Assembly (NCBI GenBank): GCA_021204405.1
Contig: JAJPZJ010000013.1
Span: 1-33,975, forward strand
Direction: 5' to 3'
DNA from: Tannerellaceae bacterium
GTDB lineage: Bacteria > Bacteroidota > Bacteroidia > Bacteroidales > Tannerellaceae
Length of the DNA: 33,975 nucleotides
Below the pieces are notes generated by a model. It was not told where the DNA came from. It ran no database searches and worked only from the letters and a program-made list of their open reading frames with translations. This document shows positions 1-9,385 of the stretch, piece after piece (the first letter of the stretch is position 1; each line of letters starts with the position of its first letter). A program made the position numbers and the translations under genes.

Positions 1-2
1 CT

Positions 3-574
3 TCAAATCCAGAATTTATAATAGGACATTATGCGGATAATCATTTTAAATTATTAAATCTACGGACTAACTATCCAAATGTATTTACTGCTCCGGATAA
101 AGTGGAGATGATAGTAGGTGATGGAACCCTCACCACAGGACGCCGCCTCACCCTCACCCATCCCGACATGGATCTTGTTTTACTGGGCAACTATTCCGGC
201 AACCAGTTAACTATGAATACAAACTTCCCGGTAGAGGGTGCATGGACAGATTATTCAGCGGTGAGACTCCATCCGGAACCTCCGTTACACTGGCTGCCCA
301 TTCCTTCAAGTTATTCGTTAATCAGAAAGGAGCACCAACCAGTAACGAAAAGATCACAACAGCAAGCGACCTGCGTATCCTGATAGATGGTAACCGCGCA
401 AATATCATTTGTGATCAGCAGGTTCAGCAGGTATCTGTATTCTCCGTAAACGGCAGCTTATTGAAAGCAACTAAAAATACAAAGGAAATTGACTTGTCAG
501 GCATAGAAAACGGAATATTATTATTCGTAGTCAGAACAAATAATGACGTAACAAGCCGGTTTGTCAAGAAATAA
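3..574 (+). CDS. Alpha-amylase-like secreted protein, C-terminal part, frameshifted
   Basis: Only the 3' end (about 190 codons) lies in the window. The first part reads in frame 3 and includes a GHYADNHFKLLNLR segment followed by a beta-rich stretch (GRRLTLTHPDMDLVLLGNYSG), which resembles the end of the GH13 barrel and the C-terminal beta domain of alpha-amylases. The frame then jumps near 254-255 (TT, one T apparently missing): restoring one base gives a continuous DYFSGETPSGTSVTLAAHSFKLFVN. The last ~65 residues (about 383-571) look like a type IX secretion C-terminal sorting domain: a VSVFSVNGSLL strand, an IDLSGIENGILLFVV segment and a basic end, FVKK. If so, the enzyme is exported and surface attached or released. 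The family call rests on remembered patterns; the N-terminal catalytic residues are outside the window. Confidence 0.6.
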
Positions 575-594
575 ATCAATACCCCCTCAGTGAA

Positions 595-769
595 GGGACT
601 GTCTCAAAACTATACTTTCCAGAAAAGTAAATAAATAAAGTGTTCCCGGACTTGATCCGGGATCGCAAAAGAACAGACCAGTATCTATCTTTTTGTAACT
701 TATACCGTTTGTTCCTGTGCGGTCCCCGCTTTTGCGGGGAACTAATCAGGCTCTTTGAGACAGCCTCTT
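595..769. mobile_element. MITE copy A (about 175 bp, GAGACAG terminal inverted repeats)
   Basis: The left end reads GGGACTGTCTCAAAAC (596-611) and the right end TTTGAGACAGCCTCTT (754-769), forming imperfect terminal inverted repeats. Inside is a paired hairpin element (653-744): CCCGGACTTGATCCGGG on the left and CCCCGCTTTTGCGGGG on the right. A second copy lies in reverse orientation at 14911-15081 and matches over nearly the whole length. There is no room for a transposase, so this is a non-autonomous element. Ends of this kind occur on insertion sequences with CTGTCTCAAA termini, but no parent element is in the window. Short reading frames across it are not genes. Confidence 0.75.
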
Positions 770-863
770 CTATTTTCCCTTCATCAAATCAATACTTTAT
801 ACTTTACTGCTTAATATTCAGCATTTACATGAATCGTTATTTCTTACCTATATCTTTTTTATA

Positions 864-871
864 TATTTTTG
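864..871 (+). promoter_or_regulatory. Candidate -7 box for the DUF5020-permease operon
   Basis: TATTTTTG fits the Bacteroidota TAnnTTTG -7 consensus and lies 41 nt before the DUF5020 start. No TTTG is seen at the proper distance upstream, and the region is AT-rich, so this is a weak call. Confidence 0.35.
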
Positions 872-912
872 TGCCCTTGCAGACGAAATAATACCTAATC
901 ACTTATTAAAAA

Positions 913-1612
913 ATGAAAAATAAATTAACACTTACTCTTTTCCTTTGTGTGCTACTGCTTAGTACAAAAGCCCAGAACATCCAGTTCCATTATGATTTCG
1001 GTAAAACAATCTACAGTGAACTTGGCGAACGACCGATTGCAACCACAACAGTAGAAATGTTCCGCCCTGATAAATGGGGTAGTACCTATTTTTTTGTCGA
1101 TATGAACTATACCAGCAACGGAGTTGCTGCCGCCTATTGGGAAATTGCCCGCGAATTAAAATTCTGGGATAACCCATACTCTATCCATGTTGAATACAAC
1201 GGAGGCCTTTCCAATGCTTTTTCTTACAATAACGCCTACCTGTTCGGAGGAACTTATACATATAATAATGCCAGCTTCACAAAAGGGTTTTCATTAAGTG
1301 CCATGTATAAATATATACAAAAGCATGATAGCCCGAACAATTTCCAGCTTACTGGTACCTGGTATATCCACTTTGCAAAAGAGGGATTGTGTACCTTTAC
1401 AGGATTTGCCGACTGGTGGCGTGAAAAAATGCGCATGGCGACTTTATTTCCTTACGGAACCACAGTTTTGGGTAAACCTGAACAAATTACAGGCTGTGGA
1501 CGATAAATTCAAACTCAGCGTAGGAAGCGAGTTAAAATTAAGCCATAACTTTAGCGGACGGGACGGATTTTATGCAATCCCTACCCTGGCAGTTAAATGG
1601 ACATTTGATTAA
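913..1612 (+). CDS. DUF5020-family outer-membrane protein (frameshifted)
   Basis: A signal peptide (MKNKLTLTLFLCVLLLSTKAQ) is followed by alternating aromatic and polar strands typical of a small outer-membrane barrel. The reading frame breaks twice: at the A-run 1424-1429 (one A short) and the T-run 1447-1449 (one T short). Restoring both gives a 233-residue protein that passes through WREKNAHGDFIFLTEPQFW and ends KWTFD at 1612. DUF5020 proteins resemble the Tsx nucleoside channel family. The purine permease gene starts 11 nt downstream, so an outer-membrane channel for nucleosides or bases is a reasonable inference, not proven. The two compensating homopolymer gaps point to consensus error rather than gene decay. 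Confidence 0.75.
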
Positions 1613-1623
1613 TTACGATACAG

Positions 1624-2919
1624 ATGCTTAAAAAATTATTTGGCTTTAATGCCCAAACCATGAACCTGCGTACGGAATTTGTAGCAGGTTTAACCACTTT
1701 CCTTACGATGAGTTATATCCTGGCTGTAAATCCGGATATACTTAGTGCCGCTTCCATGGACAAAGGTGCAGTATTTACGGCAACTGCTTTATCGGCAGCA
1801 GTAGGTACTTTACTGATTGCTTTCATGGCAAAACTACCTTTCGCCCAGGCTCCCAGTATGGGTATCAATGCCTTTTTTGCCTTTACACTCGTACAGGGAA
1901 TGGGATATAGCTGGGAAGCTGCCCTGGCTGCCGTATTTGTTGAAGGCATCTTGTTTATCCTGATGACCGTATTCAATATACGGGAGAAGGTGGTCAACTC
2001 TATTCCCTTAAACCTGCGTTACGCTATCTCTGTAGGGATTGGTATGTTTATCGCTTTTATCGGTTTGAAAAACGCAGGGATTGTAGTCGATAATCCGGCT
2101 ACCTTAGTGGCATTGGGAGGTTTTACTCCGGCTGCCCTGGTTGCCGTAGCCGGCATTTTGCTAAGTGCAGCTATGATGTGGTTGAAAGTGAAAGGCGCCC
2201 TGTTTTATAGTATCCTCATTTGTACACTTATCGGTATTCCTTTTGGAGTAACGATGCTGCCCGAAGGTTTTTTAGTAGTCTCCATGCCCCAATCGTTATC
2301 GCCCACTTTCCTCAAGTTCGATTTTGCAGCGATTATGAACCTGGATATGTTGCTTATTATCCTGATCCTCGTTTTTATGGATTTGTTTAACACGCTGGGA
2401 ACCCTGGTAGGTGCTGCCGCACAGGCCGGGATGATGGATAAAGACGGTCGTATTCCAAAGATGAAGGAAGCACTGATGGCCGACGCCATTGCCACCACAG
2501 CCGGAGCTATGTTTGGTACTTCTACCGTAACAACCTATGTGGAAAGTACAGCCGGAATAGCCGAAGGAGGACGTTCGGGAGTTACTTCTGCCGTAACCGG
2601 GCTCTTCTTTTTACTGGCCCTTTTCTTCTCTCCCCTGTTCCTGATCGTACCCGGTGCTGCCACTACCGGTACACTGGTGATTGTAGGGGTATTGATAATG
2701 GGCGGTGTACGAGACCTCGACCTGAAAGATATGACAGAAGCCTTACCGGCTTTCCTCACCATTATTATGATGGTACTTTCTTATTCGATAGCCGAAGGAA
2801 TTGCGATGGGATTATTAAGCTACACATTTATTAAAGTACTGACCGGACAGTTCCGCTCGGTATCCCTTACTCTTTACATCCTGAGCTTACTATTTATAAT
2901 CAGGTATATAGTCGGATAG
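1624..2919 (+). CDS. NCS2/AzgA-type purine permease
   Basis: A 431-residue integral membrane protein, about the usual length of AzgA-like (PbuG/AdeP/GhxP) xanthine-uracil superfamily transporters, with about 12 hydrophobic segments. Family landmarks are the N-terminal TEFVAGLTTFLTMSYI, the APSMGINAFFAF segment (near residues 78-90) and the VFMDLFNTLGTLVG and TSTVTTYVESTAGI segments (about residues 250-310) that line the substrate path. Members import adenine, guanine or hypoxanthine with protons. The gene starts 11 nt after the DUF5020 gene, so the two are probably one transcript that moves purines across both membranes. A clear terminator follows. The exact base transported cannot be read from the sequence. 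Confidence 0.93.
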   Translation: MLKKLFGFNAQTMNLRTEFVAGLTTFLTMSYILAVNPDILSAASMDKGAVFTATALSAAVGTLLIAFMAKLPFAQAPSMGINAFFAFTLVQGMGYSWEAALAAVFVEGILFILMTVFNIREKVVNSIPLNLRYAISVGIGMFIAFIGLKNAGIVVDNPATLVALGGFTPAALVAVAGILLSAAMMWLKVKGALFYSILICTLIGIPFGVTMLPEGFLVVSMPQSLSPTFLKFDFAAIMNLDMLLIILILVFMDLFNTLGTLVGAAAQAGMMDKDGRIPKMKEALMADAIATTAGAMFGTSTVTTYVESTAGIAEGGRSGVTSAVTGLFFLLALFFSPLFLIVPGAATTGTLVIVGVLIMGGVRDLDLKDMTEALPAFLTIIMMVLSYSIAEGIAMGLLSYTFIKVLTGQFRSVSLTLYILSLLFIIRYIVG

Positions 2920-2947
2920 CAGAATAGTATCTACATATATTTTATTG

Positions 2948-2994
2948 AATAAAGCTTTGGGCCTGTAGTAAACAAGCTCAAAGCTTTATTATAT
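2948..2994 (+). terminator. Rho-independent terminator after the purine permease
   Basis: Arms 2948-2962 and 2976-2990 pair as AATAAAGCTTTG with CAAAGCTTTATT, with one interruption near the loop. The site is 28 nt after the permease stop codon. Confidence 0.75.
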
Positions 2995-3075
2995 TATTTT
3001 AAGCCACCAATCGGCCTTACCGGCTGTTTATATAGGTAGGTTACCAAGCTTACAATCTATAGAAAACAGAGAGAT

Positions 3076-3986
3076 ATGGCCTATATAGACTATTATAAAA
3101 TCCTGGGAGTCGATAAAAGCGCCTCACAGAACGACATAAAAAAGCTTACAAAAAGCTGGCATGCAAATACCATCCGGATGTAAACCAGGATAACGAGGAA
3201 GCACACCGCAAATTCCAGGAGCTTAACGAAGCCAACGAAGTGTTGAGCGACCCGGAAAAAAGGAAAAAATACGACCAGTACGGGGAAAACTGGAAACATG
3301 CCGACCAGTTCGAAGCCCAAGGCCAACAGGCAGGCGGATACGGCAATCCGTTCGGAGGAGCCGGCGGTGGAAGCACCTTCTGGTCGAGTTCGGGAGATGA
3401 CAGCGAATTCTCCGACTTCTTTGAATCGCTGTTCGGTTCGGCCGGGCGGCGCAGTGGTGGCAGCAGCCGTGGGTTCCGGGGCCAGGACTATACTACCGAA
3501 TTGAATATATCCCTTGAAGAAGCCGCCTCTACCCATAAACGTGTCATTACCGTAAACGGTAAAAAACTCCGTATCACCATTCCGGCGGGTATTGCCAACG
3601 GCCAGACTATTAAATTAAACGGCCAGGGAGGTGAAGGTATGAATGGCGGTCCGGCAGACGACCTGTATATTACTTTTGTAATAGCCGACGACAACCGCTT
3701 CCAGCGCATAGGCGACGACCTATATATGACTGTTCCACTAGACCTGTTTACGGCCGTACTTGGTGGCGAGCAAATTGTTGAAACCCTAAATGGCAAGGTT
3801 AAACTTAAAGTAAAAGCCGGTACCCAAAACAATACAAAGGTACGCCTCAGAGGAAAAGGCTTCCCGGTATACAAACAGGAAGGAAAGCATGGCGACCTGT
3901 TCGTAACCTATTCCATCGAGATCCCAACTCACCTGACCAGCAAACAGAAAGAGTTATTCCGGGAAATACAAAACCTAAACGTATAA
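3076..3986 (+). CDS. cbpA: CbpA-type DnaJ co-chaperone (frameshifted in the J domain)
   Basis: The protein begins [23 protein letters not shown], a J domain. One A is missing in the run 3138-3143; adding it restores [15 protein letters not shown] with the HPD motif that stimulates DnaK. The rest (in frame from about 3144) has a Gly/Phe-rich linker (about residues 80-140) and two DnaJ C-terminal beta domains, with no zinc-finger cysteines, hence a CbpA-like rather than DnaJ-like protein. Corrected length is 303 residues, normal for the family. A Cys sits where most members have Arg before KYHPD. The cbpM gene follows after 12 nt and supports the assignment. Confidence 0.9.
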
Positions 3987-3998
3987 AATGAAAGAAGT

Positions 3999-4325
3999 AT
4001 GCCAACAGATTTAATCATTATAAGCGAATATTGCCGGAACTGTGATATCGATCCGACGTTTATCTTCTCACTCGAGGAGGAAGGGCTCATACAGATCTAC
4101 GTAGTAGAGGGCGAACCCTACCTGCATCTTTCGCAATTAAAAGATATAGAAAGATTCATCCGCATGCATTACGATTTATCTATTAACATACCGGGAATAG
4201 AGACAATCGAACACATGCAAACACGGATGCGCGCTTTACAACAGGAGATCAATCATTTAAAGAGCAGGCTTAAACTTTATGAAGGTAAGAAGGAGACTCA
4301 TTTTGACGAATTGCCGGAAGAATAG
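3999..4325 (+). CDS. cbpM: CbpM-type chaperone modulator
   Basis: A 108-residue protein with a MerR-like helical start (DLIIISEYCRNCDIDPTFIFSLEEEGLI), the typical YLHLSQLKDIERFIRMHYDLSINIPGIETI stretch split over residues 40-70, and a C-terminal coiled coil (MQTRMRALQQEINHLKSRL). CbpM proteins bind the J domain of CbpA and restrain it. Adjacency to cbpA (12 nt) is the usual arrangement. No terminator is evident before the initiator tRNA, which has its own candidate promoter. Confidence 0.85.
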   Translation: MPTDLIIISEYCRNCDIDPTFIFSLEEEGLIQIYVVEGEPYLHLSQLKDIERFIRMHYDLSINIPGIETIEHMQTRMRALQQEINHLKSRLKLYEGKKETHFDELPEE

Positions 4326-4390
4326 CCTACAAACAAGAGATAAAAAATATAAAGATACGTCAATTTGCTTGCTATGTAGCAGAAATTTAC

Positions 4391-4399
4391 TACCTTTGT
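4391..4399 (+). promoter_or_regulatory. Promoter of the initiator tRNA
   Basis: TACCTTTGT at 4391-4399 matches the -7 consensus TAnnTTTG and a TTTG lies upstream at 4364-4367. The gap of 23 nt is longer than the usual 19-21. The tRNA starts 30 nt downstream. Confidence 0.55.
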
Positions 4400-4428
4400 A
4401 CCCGGAATCAAAAATGGTTCTACTATAT

Positions 4429-4500
<72 letters not shown>

Positions 4501-4506
4501 CTAAAG

Positions 4507-4537
4507 AAAAGCTGAAAACAATTGTTTTCAGCTTTTT
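4507..4537 (+). terminator. Terminator of the initiator tRNA
   Basis: A near-perfect hairpin, AAAGCTGAAAAC, loop AATT, GTTTTCAGCTTT, runs into a T tract. It starts a few bases after the tRNA 3' end. Confidence 0.88.
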
Positions 4538-4693
4538 TATTTTATACGAACCTCCCCCAGCGCTAACCCATCAATAAACACAACCTATATAAATAAGATC
4601 ACCATCAAAAGTTGCGGGGTTGCATGTGAACCTTAATCTTTTCGCCGAAGGTTCCCTGGGAGGAAATAAAGATATAACCCAATGGATGTCAAA

Positions 4694-4796
4694 ATTCCCC
4701 GGGCAGGCGGGGATCGCACCAGAGAGGTTTGTTTTTAATACTAAAACAGAAAAATACGGTCTGCTCCAATGCGGTCCCCGCCTGTGCGGGGAACTG
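4694..4796. repeat. Paired C-rich hairpin repeat, copy b
   Basis: The left hairpin (CCCCGGGCAGGCGGGG) is followed by ATCGCA; the right hairpin is TGCGGTCCCCGCCTGTGCGGGGAAC, given here as stem CCCCGC/GCGGGG. The right half with its upstream A-rich stretch is nearly identical to 33720-33775. The stretch 4538-4958 between the tRNA terminator and the next gene holds only this and the half copy at 4899-4934; short reading frames through it are not credible genes. Confidence 0.7.
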
Positions 4797-4898
4797 AAAG
4801 TATTCTATTTTATATCTCTTTATATACCGGGAAAATCTTCTTCCGACCAGCATTGATATGTTATCCCCTCCAACGAACAACGAGAGATGCTTTCTGCC

Positions 4899-4934
4899 TG
4901 TTCTGGTGCGATCTCTGCCTGTGCGGAGAACTAA
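4899..4934. repeat. Half copy of the C-rich hairpin repeat
   Basis: Contains TGTTCTGGTGCGATC followed by CTCTGCCTGTGCGGAG, the outer half of the paired hairpin family. It lies just downstream of the minus-strand hydrolase gene and could act as its 3' end. Confidence 0.5.
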
Positions 4935-4958
4935 GACTGCTAAGTTCGTAAGGGTTGG

Positions 4959-6842
4959 TTATAACGCAGGCAACAGATACTTCCAGATCAGGTTAATCCC
5001 AGCCTGCATATCATTGATATTGGCTGTAGTTACGATTACGGCATCTTTTTCGGGTATGACGATGATGTATTGTCCGGCTGCTCCATCGGCCCGGTAAGCA
5101 TTGTGGCGGCAGCGCCATAGCTGGTAACCATATCCCTGTAACCAGTCGCTGTTTTTATTGTTTAGCCCTTTCTCAGCCAGCTCTTCTTTTTTCACACCTG
5201 CCGGTAAAGAAGCAACCTGATAGGAAGATGCCGCTTCAATCCATTCGCGGGGAATGATCTGTTTACCTTTCCACTCCCCTTTCTGAAGGAAAAGTTGACC
5301 CAGTTTAGCCATATCTTCCGTTTTAACATATAATCCCCATCCTCCGAGATCAATCCCTTCCGGGCTTTGCTGCCAGTCAGCCCCGACAATGCCTAACGGA
5401 CGGAACAGGCGCAGATACAGATAATCGATCAATCTTTCGCCCGTAACCTGCTGGAGGATGGCAGACAGCATATAAGTTGCCTGGCTATTATACAGGAAAT
5501 GGGTACCCGGCGTATATTCCACAGGGCAGGAAAGGAAATATTCCACCCAACTATTCACCTCATTCCCCGGCCGGGGCTCAGTAGCATGGCCGGTAGACAT
5601 GGTAAGTAAATCCTTTATTTCCATAGCCGCCAGGTTATCATTTACTTCCGCCGGTAATTTATCCGGGAAAAAAGACATAACCTTGTCGGTTACATTCAAC
5701 CTACCCTCTGCTACAGCCAATCCGATAGCAGTAGCAGTAAACGATTTACTAACGGAATTAAGTATATGGGGTTGATCCGGGGTATGCTCTCCCAGCCATG
5801 TTTCGGCAACTACTTCCCCATGTTGTAAGACCATTATACTATGCAGGTCCTGCCCGGCTGCCTCAACAGCTTTCAGGTAATTATCAAAAGCGCGGGTGAT
5901 CTTACGGTTCGTTTGAGAGACACGGGGCAGCGGTTTGGTCAGGTCATTATAACTGATCAGGTGGATCCCTTTTTCCCGGATTGCCGCTTTCACCCGCGGA
6001 CTGGTAAAGAGGTCGGTTACTCCCTGCCGGTCTGTTGCTACATCTTCATACCCTACATGTCCTACGGTCTGCATTTCCTCATTATCCAATGCCGGATGAT
6101 CGAGGAACATATAATTCCTACCCGGCTCAAGGGTATCCAGCATACGCAGGAAGGCAGCCTCTTTTTCGGCAGAAGTCCTGCTGGTTCCCTCATACCCTAC
6201 ATAGCTAAAATTATATTATTCCATAGCATCTACCCGGTCGATAGCCGGCAGGTCATACTCTTCTGCCAGCCGGCGAACCAGTTTCACCACCTCCTCATGA
6301 AAACCGGTAGCTCCCATATGGCCGAACAGGTGGCTGATTTGGGGAAGATGTTTAAGGGCTAATTCTATTTGTGCCCGGAATTCCCGCTCTATCTCTTCTA
6401 CGTTCCAGTTATTCTCTGTAATAGCCAGTCCCGGATAAGCCGGATTGGAAGTCATCATCGGCAGGAAATAGCCATCCTTATCCGTAAGGCTGGGGCAATG
6501 GGTTAATGGACGCCATTTAATATTATCCCATTCACTGGTAATGGTCAGATGCAGTCCCACATCCACGGTTGGCATCTCTTTCAACATTTGTACTGCTTCC
6601 GGAAACCAGGGAGTAACCACCATTACCTCAATACAGGTCTCTATCCCATTTTTATATCCTTCCGCTGTAGCCACATTCACCGAATGAAAAGCTCCCATAT
6701 CGTCGGTACGGACGATCAGGCGTGGAGAAGTCTGGGAAATAACAAACTGGGTTATTAACAGGAAGAGAAACGGCAAAACAGCCTTTTCACACATGGGTTT
6801 ACACATACGAATCAGAATTAAAGTTATCCTGTAAAGGTACAT
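4959..6842 (-). CDS. ChbG/YdjC deacetylase fused to beta-lactamase-like serine hydrolase (in-frame stop)
   Basis: The N-terminal ~290 residues form a ChbG/YdjC-type carbohydrate deacetylase: an IVRTDDMGAFHSVN metal-site motif, VGLHLTITSEW and LFGHMGATG. A signal peptide precedes it (from MCEKAVLPFLFLL; likely start 6794 or 6806, because a TACCTTTA box at 6832-6839 would lie inside a longer form starting at 6842). The C-terminal ~300 residues are a serine beta-lactamase/esterase domain (PF00144 type) with SVSK as the SxxK nucleophile motif, YNSQ in the position of the second active-site motif and a C-terminal GAAGQYIIV. A single TAA at 6216-6218 interrupts the deacetylase part; the frame is unchanged on both sides and the conserved sequence continues (YNFSYVGYEG). 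The two domains share one frame with no second start site needed. Probably an exported enzyme acting on an acetylated saccharide or peptide; substrate unknown. Confidence 0.75.
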
Positions 6843-7067
6843 ATTTTGCCGGACAGCAGCAAGCTGACAATAATAGATCTTTCCCTGCTACTTATCTTGC
6901 TATCTTCTGCTCTTTTTTCTCCTTATATACTAAAAAAGACTTCCCTATCCTTTATCTATTTTCACAATTTATATAAATATATTTTAAACTGATCTTGGTC
7001 AGACTACCTTTAAACTCTATCTTAAGTTCATTTACTGGCTGGTATCCGGTCATTTATAAATCGATAT
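6843..7067. other. Intergenic region, divergent
   Basis: AT-rich stretch between the divergent hydrolase and barrel-protein genes. Apart from the promoter at 7068-7100 just after it and the weak minus-strand box at 6832-6839, nothing was recognised. Confidence 0.5.
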
Positions 7068-7100
7068 TTTGATATTTGAAAAAATTCACATAGCTTTGCG
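7068..7100 (+). promoter_or_regulatory. Bacteroidota sigma-A promoter of the barrel-protein gene
   Basis: TTTG at 7068-7071 and TAGCTTTGC at 7092-7100 are separated by exactly 20 nt, matching the -33/-7 consensus. The start codon at 7148 lies 48 nt downstream. Confidence 0.75.
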
Positions 7101-7147
7101 CTTTAATTAAAAATAACTAATATTGTTAATTGATAACGCTAACTTAT

Positions 7148-7985
7148 ATGAAGAAAAATCTTTAGATGGGTATGATTGCCCTGCAACTGTTTACCTTGCT
7201 TTCGCCTGTGAAAGCACAACAAGGAATGAAGCCTTTTGAACATTTAGGTGTAGGATTAGAAGTAGGAACTGTTGGTTTTGGCCTGGATATAGCTGTACCG
7301 GTTCATTCTTTTATCGTTGTTAGAGGAGGTTTTAATATTCTTCCTTTCTCCTATTCTGACGACTATCATGTAAATCATGAAAGAAATGAAATTAACAGTT
7401 TAATCCGGGGAAGTGAAGAGTTATATAATGCTTTAAAAGCTGCAAATCTTCCTACCGACGCAGGGGAACTCTCTTATGATATTGACCTGGACGGTAAACT
7501 GGATATGCTAAATGGTAAAATTGTAGCAGATATTTATCCTTTTAAGAAATCAAGTTTCCACGTAATAGCTGGTTTGTATTTCGGAAAAAGTAAGATTATT
7601 AATTTAGACGGACATGTTGACCCAACTACTATGCGCTTTTTAAATACGGTAAACGAAGTGAGCGGAGAAGACTTCGGAAGTTCTATCTCTGTGGAAGATT
7701 ATACAATTACAGCCGACCGGAATGGTAATATCAACGCTGCATTAAAAGTAAACGGTGTAAAACCTTATGTGGGAATTGGTTTCGGAAATTCTATTCCTAA
7801 AAAAACGTGTAGGATTCCATTTTGAATTAGGAGCTATGTTCCAGGGTAACCCATCTATTGTAAGTGATAATGGCACAGTAATCAAAGAAAAGAATGCTGA
7901 TAGTGACAGCGGTGTGATCGGTACAATCGAAAAGTTCTCTGTATATCCGATGATGTCGTTTAAACTGACAGGAAGAATATTCTAA
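7148..7985 (+). CDS. Predicted outer-membrane beta-barrel protein (disrupted)
   Basis: Not assigned to a named family. Reading from ATG 7148 gives MKKNL, a TAG at 7163-7165, then MGMIALQLFTLLSPVKAQQ, which together make a normal signal peptide. The body has repeated Gly-rich alternating strands (GVGLEVGTVGFGLDIAV, VVRGGFNILPF, VIAGLYFGKSKI, KPYVGIGFGNSIP) typical of small outer-membrane barrels. An A-run of seven at 7799-7805 shifts the frame; with six, the protein continues KKRVGFHFELGAMFQGNPSI and ends at 7985, 278 codons in all. It has its own promoter and terminator, so is monocistronic. Function unknown. Confidence 0.7.
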
Positions 7986-8000
7986 AAGAAATATATTTCT

Positions 8001-8047
8001 ATAAAAAGAAAAAGGTGGTATCATCAGTGCCACCTTTTTCTTTTTAT
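8001..8047. terminator. Terminator after the barrel-protein gene
   Basis: Perfect 18-bp stem (8001-8018 with 8030-8047; core AAAAAGGTGG/CCACCTTTTT) with an 11-nt loop, 15 nt after the stop codon. The A-rich and T-rich arms allow function in both directions. Confidence 0.85.
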
Positions 8048-8066
8048 AGACTGATTAAATTTACCT

Positions 8067-8191
8067 GTTCCCCGCGCAGGCAGGAACCGTAAATCGGCCT
8101 TAGCCAATCGCATTAGAACAGACGGAAATTTCTTATTTCATAACTAAAAACAGGCAGTTTAAGTGCGTTCCCCGCCTGCGCGGGGAACTAA
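8067..8191. repeat. Paired C-rich hairpin repeat, copy d
   Basis: Starts GTTCCCCGCGCAGGC, continues with AATCGGCCTTAGCCAATCGCA and a GAACAGAC block, and ends CCCCGCCTGCGCGGGG. The left stem has an extra segment carrying CGGCCTTAGCC, a second motif that reappears near 33685 and, inverted, inside the REPIN at 27892-27912. Confidence 0.65.
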
Positions 8192-8230
8192 GAATTTTAT
8201 CCTTATCTCTAAGAATAATTAACAAACAGA

Positions 8231-8430
8231 TTATATGTCAAAATAAAAATTGATAGTCTGTTTGAGGTCGGGATGAAGCGATTTGCCTACAGGGCAGGTT
8301 TCAGCCACTCTCCGGAGCATCTTTCGTTCTTTTTCGCCGATATTGCCGCTGAAATAAAAATCAATTTTGATCTCACCGATACGTCTCGGGTCTGCAACCA
8401 TTACCTTTTCTGTTACCATACGAGTACCAC
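8231..8430 (-). pseudogene. OsmC-family protein, C-terminal relic
   Basis: The minus-strand frame encodes KVMVADPRRIGEI followed by a KERKMLRRVAETCPVGKSLHPDLKQ segment, matching the C-terminal half of OsmC/Ohr-like peroxide-resistance proteins, including the conserved Cys of TCPVGKSLHP. About 70-75 N-terminal residues, with the first catalytic Cys region, are missing; upstream sequence in all frames (8431-8785) shows no match. The frame can be extended to an ATG at 8491 but that part does not look like OsmC. A truncated remnant is the best reading. Confidence 0.6.
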
Positions 8431-8750
8431 ACCATTTTTTATTATCGCTCTTCCTCTGAATTGCGATGCAAAGATAGAAGCATATTTTCAATTATGCAAT
8501 ACCCTTTTGGAAAAAACTTTTTATAAGCCCTTTACTGATGCTGATTTCTAATCTTTTAAAAATGTAAATAATAAGAAAATAATTTTGGAAGCTTACATAA
8601 AGATGCCTGGGATACGTTTTGCCTGAAAGCAAGTTGTTTTAAGAAATCCTGCATCAAGTACAGGAATAAAGTTGATACACAATTTATCACCCATACTATA
8701 AAAACCACAACTTTTCATCCGGCCGGTACAGGATTGTAATGATAAATTGC

Positions 8751-8759
8751 TACTTTTGC
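8751..8759 (+). promoter_or_regulatory. -7 box of the his operon
   Basis: TACTTTTGC matches TAnnTTTG and lies 26 nt before hisH. No TTTG is seen at the -33 position; an ATTG at 8733-8736 is too close. Confidence 0.55.
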
Positions 8760-8785
8760 AATTCAATATAAAACAGATACATAAG

Positions 8786-9385
8786 ATGGATGTTGCCATT
8801 GTCAAGTACAATGCCGGTAATATATATTCAGTGAATTATGCGCTCAAGCGACTGGGCGTAGAAGCTGTTATAACGGCAAATCCTGAACTACTCCGAAAAG
8901 CCGACAAAGTGATATTCCCGGGCGTGGGCGAAGCATTCAGTACCATGCAACACCTGCGGGAACATAAACTGGATATCCTTATTAAAGACCTGAAACAACC
9001 TGTACTTGGTATCTGCCTGGGTATGCAATTGATGTGCCGCTATTCGGAAGAGCGGAATGCAGCATGTATGGGAATCTTTGATACGGATGTAAAATTATTC
9101 ATCCCCCGGCAGCACACGGATAAAGTTCCCCATATGGGCTGGAACACCTTGACTAACGTAAACAGTAAGCTATTTCCACAGGAGCTGGAGGCACAATTTG
9201 TATACTTTGTACATAGCTACTATGTACCGGTAAATGAGTTTACGGCTGCTACGACCGATTATATCCAGCCGTTCAGTGCAGCCTTACACAAAGATAATTT
9301 CTATGCAACCCAGTTCCACCCCGAAAAGAGTGGTTCGGTAGGGGAAAAGATCCTTACAAACTTTTTAATATTTAAAAGGCCATGA
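8786..9385 (+). CDS. hisH: Imidazole glycerol phosphate synthase, glutamine amidotransferase subunit
   Basis: A 199-residue class I glutamine amidotransferase that supplies ammonia to HisF in histidine synthesis. The [12 protein letters not shown] start at 8786 matches the family and sits 26 nt from the promoter box; a longer frame starting at 8747 would overlap that box. The nucleophile Cys is in [11 protein letters not shown] (about residue 75), and the His-Glu pair in FHPEKSG (about residues 178-180). An oxyanion-loop PGVG lies near residue 45. The stop overlaps the hisA start by 4 nt (ATGA), indicating translational coupling. Confidence 0.96.
   Translation: MDVAIVKYNAGNIYSVNYALKRLGVEAVITANPELLRKADKVIFPGVGEAFSTMQHLREHKLDILIKDLKQPVLGICLGMQLMCRYSEERNAACMGIFDTDVKLFIPRQHTDKVPHMGWNTLTNVNSKLFPQELEAQFVYFVHSYYVPVNEFTAATTDYIQPFSAALHKDNFYATQFHPEKSGSVGEKILTNFLIFKRP

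Noticed and set aside
640..891. Short plus-strand frame of 83 codons
   Set aside because: It runs across the MITE and its flank and has no protein-like composition.
3138..3143. Programmed frameshift in cbpA
   Set aside because: The break is at a plain A-run inside the J domain, and similar breaks at runs occur in unrelated genes; error is the simpler explanation.
3093..3536. Long minus-strand frame (147 codons) opposite cbpA
   Set aside because: It mirrors the codon pattern of the Gly-rich cbpA region on the other strand and has no family features.
4620..5097. Several overlapping small frames on both strands
   Set aside because: They lie in hairpin repeats or oppose the hydrolase gene, and their peptides repeat the same repeat-encoded phrases.
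8593..8811. 72-codon minus-strand frame upstream of hisH
   Set aside because: It overlaps the hisH promoter and start, and matches no family; it is not the missing OsmC N terminus.
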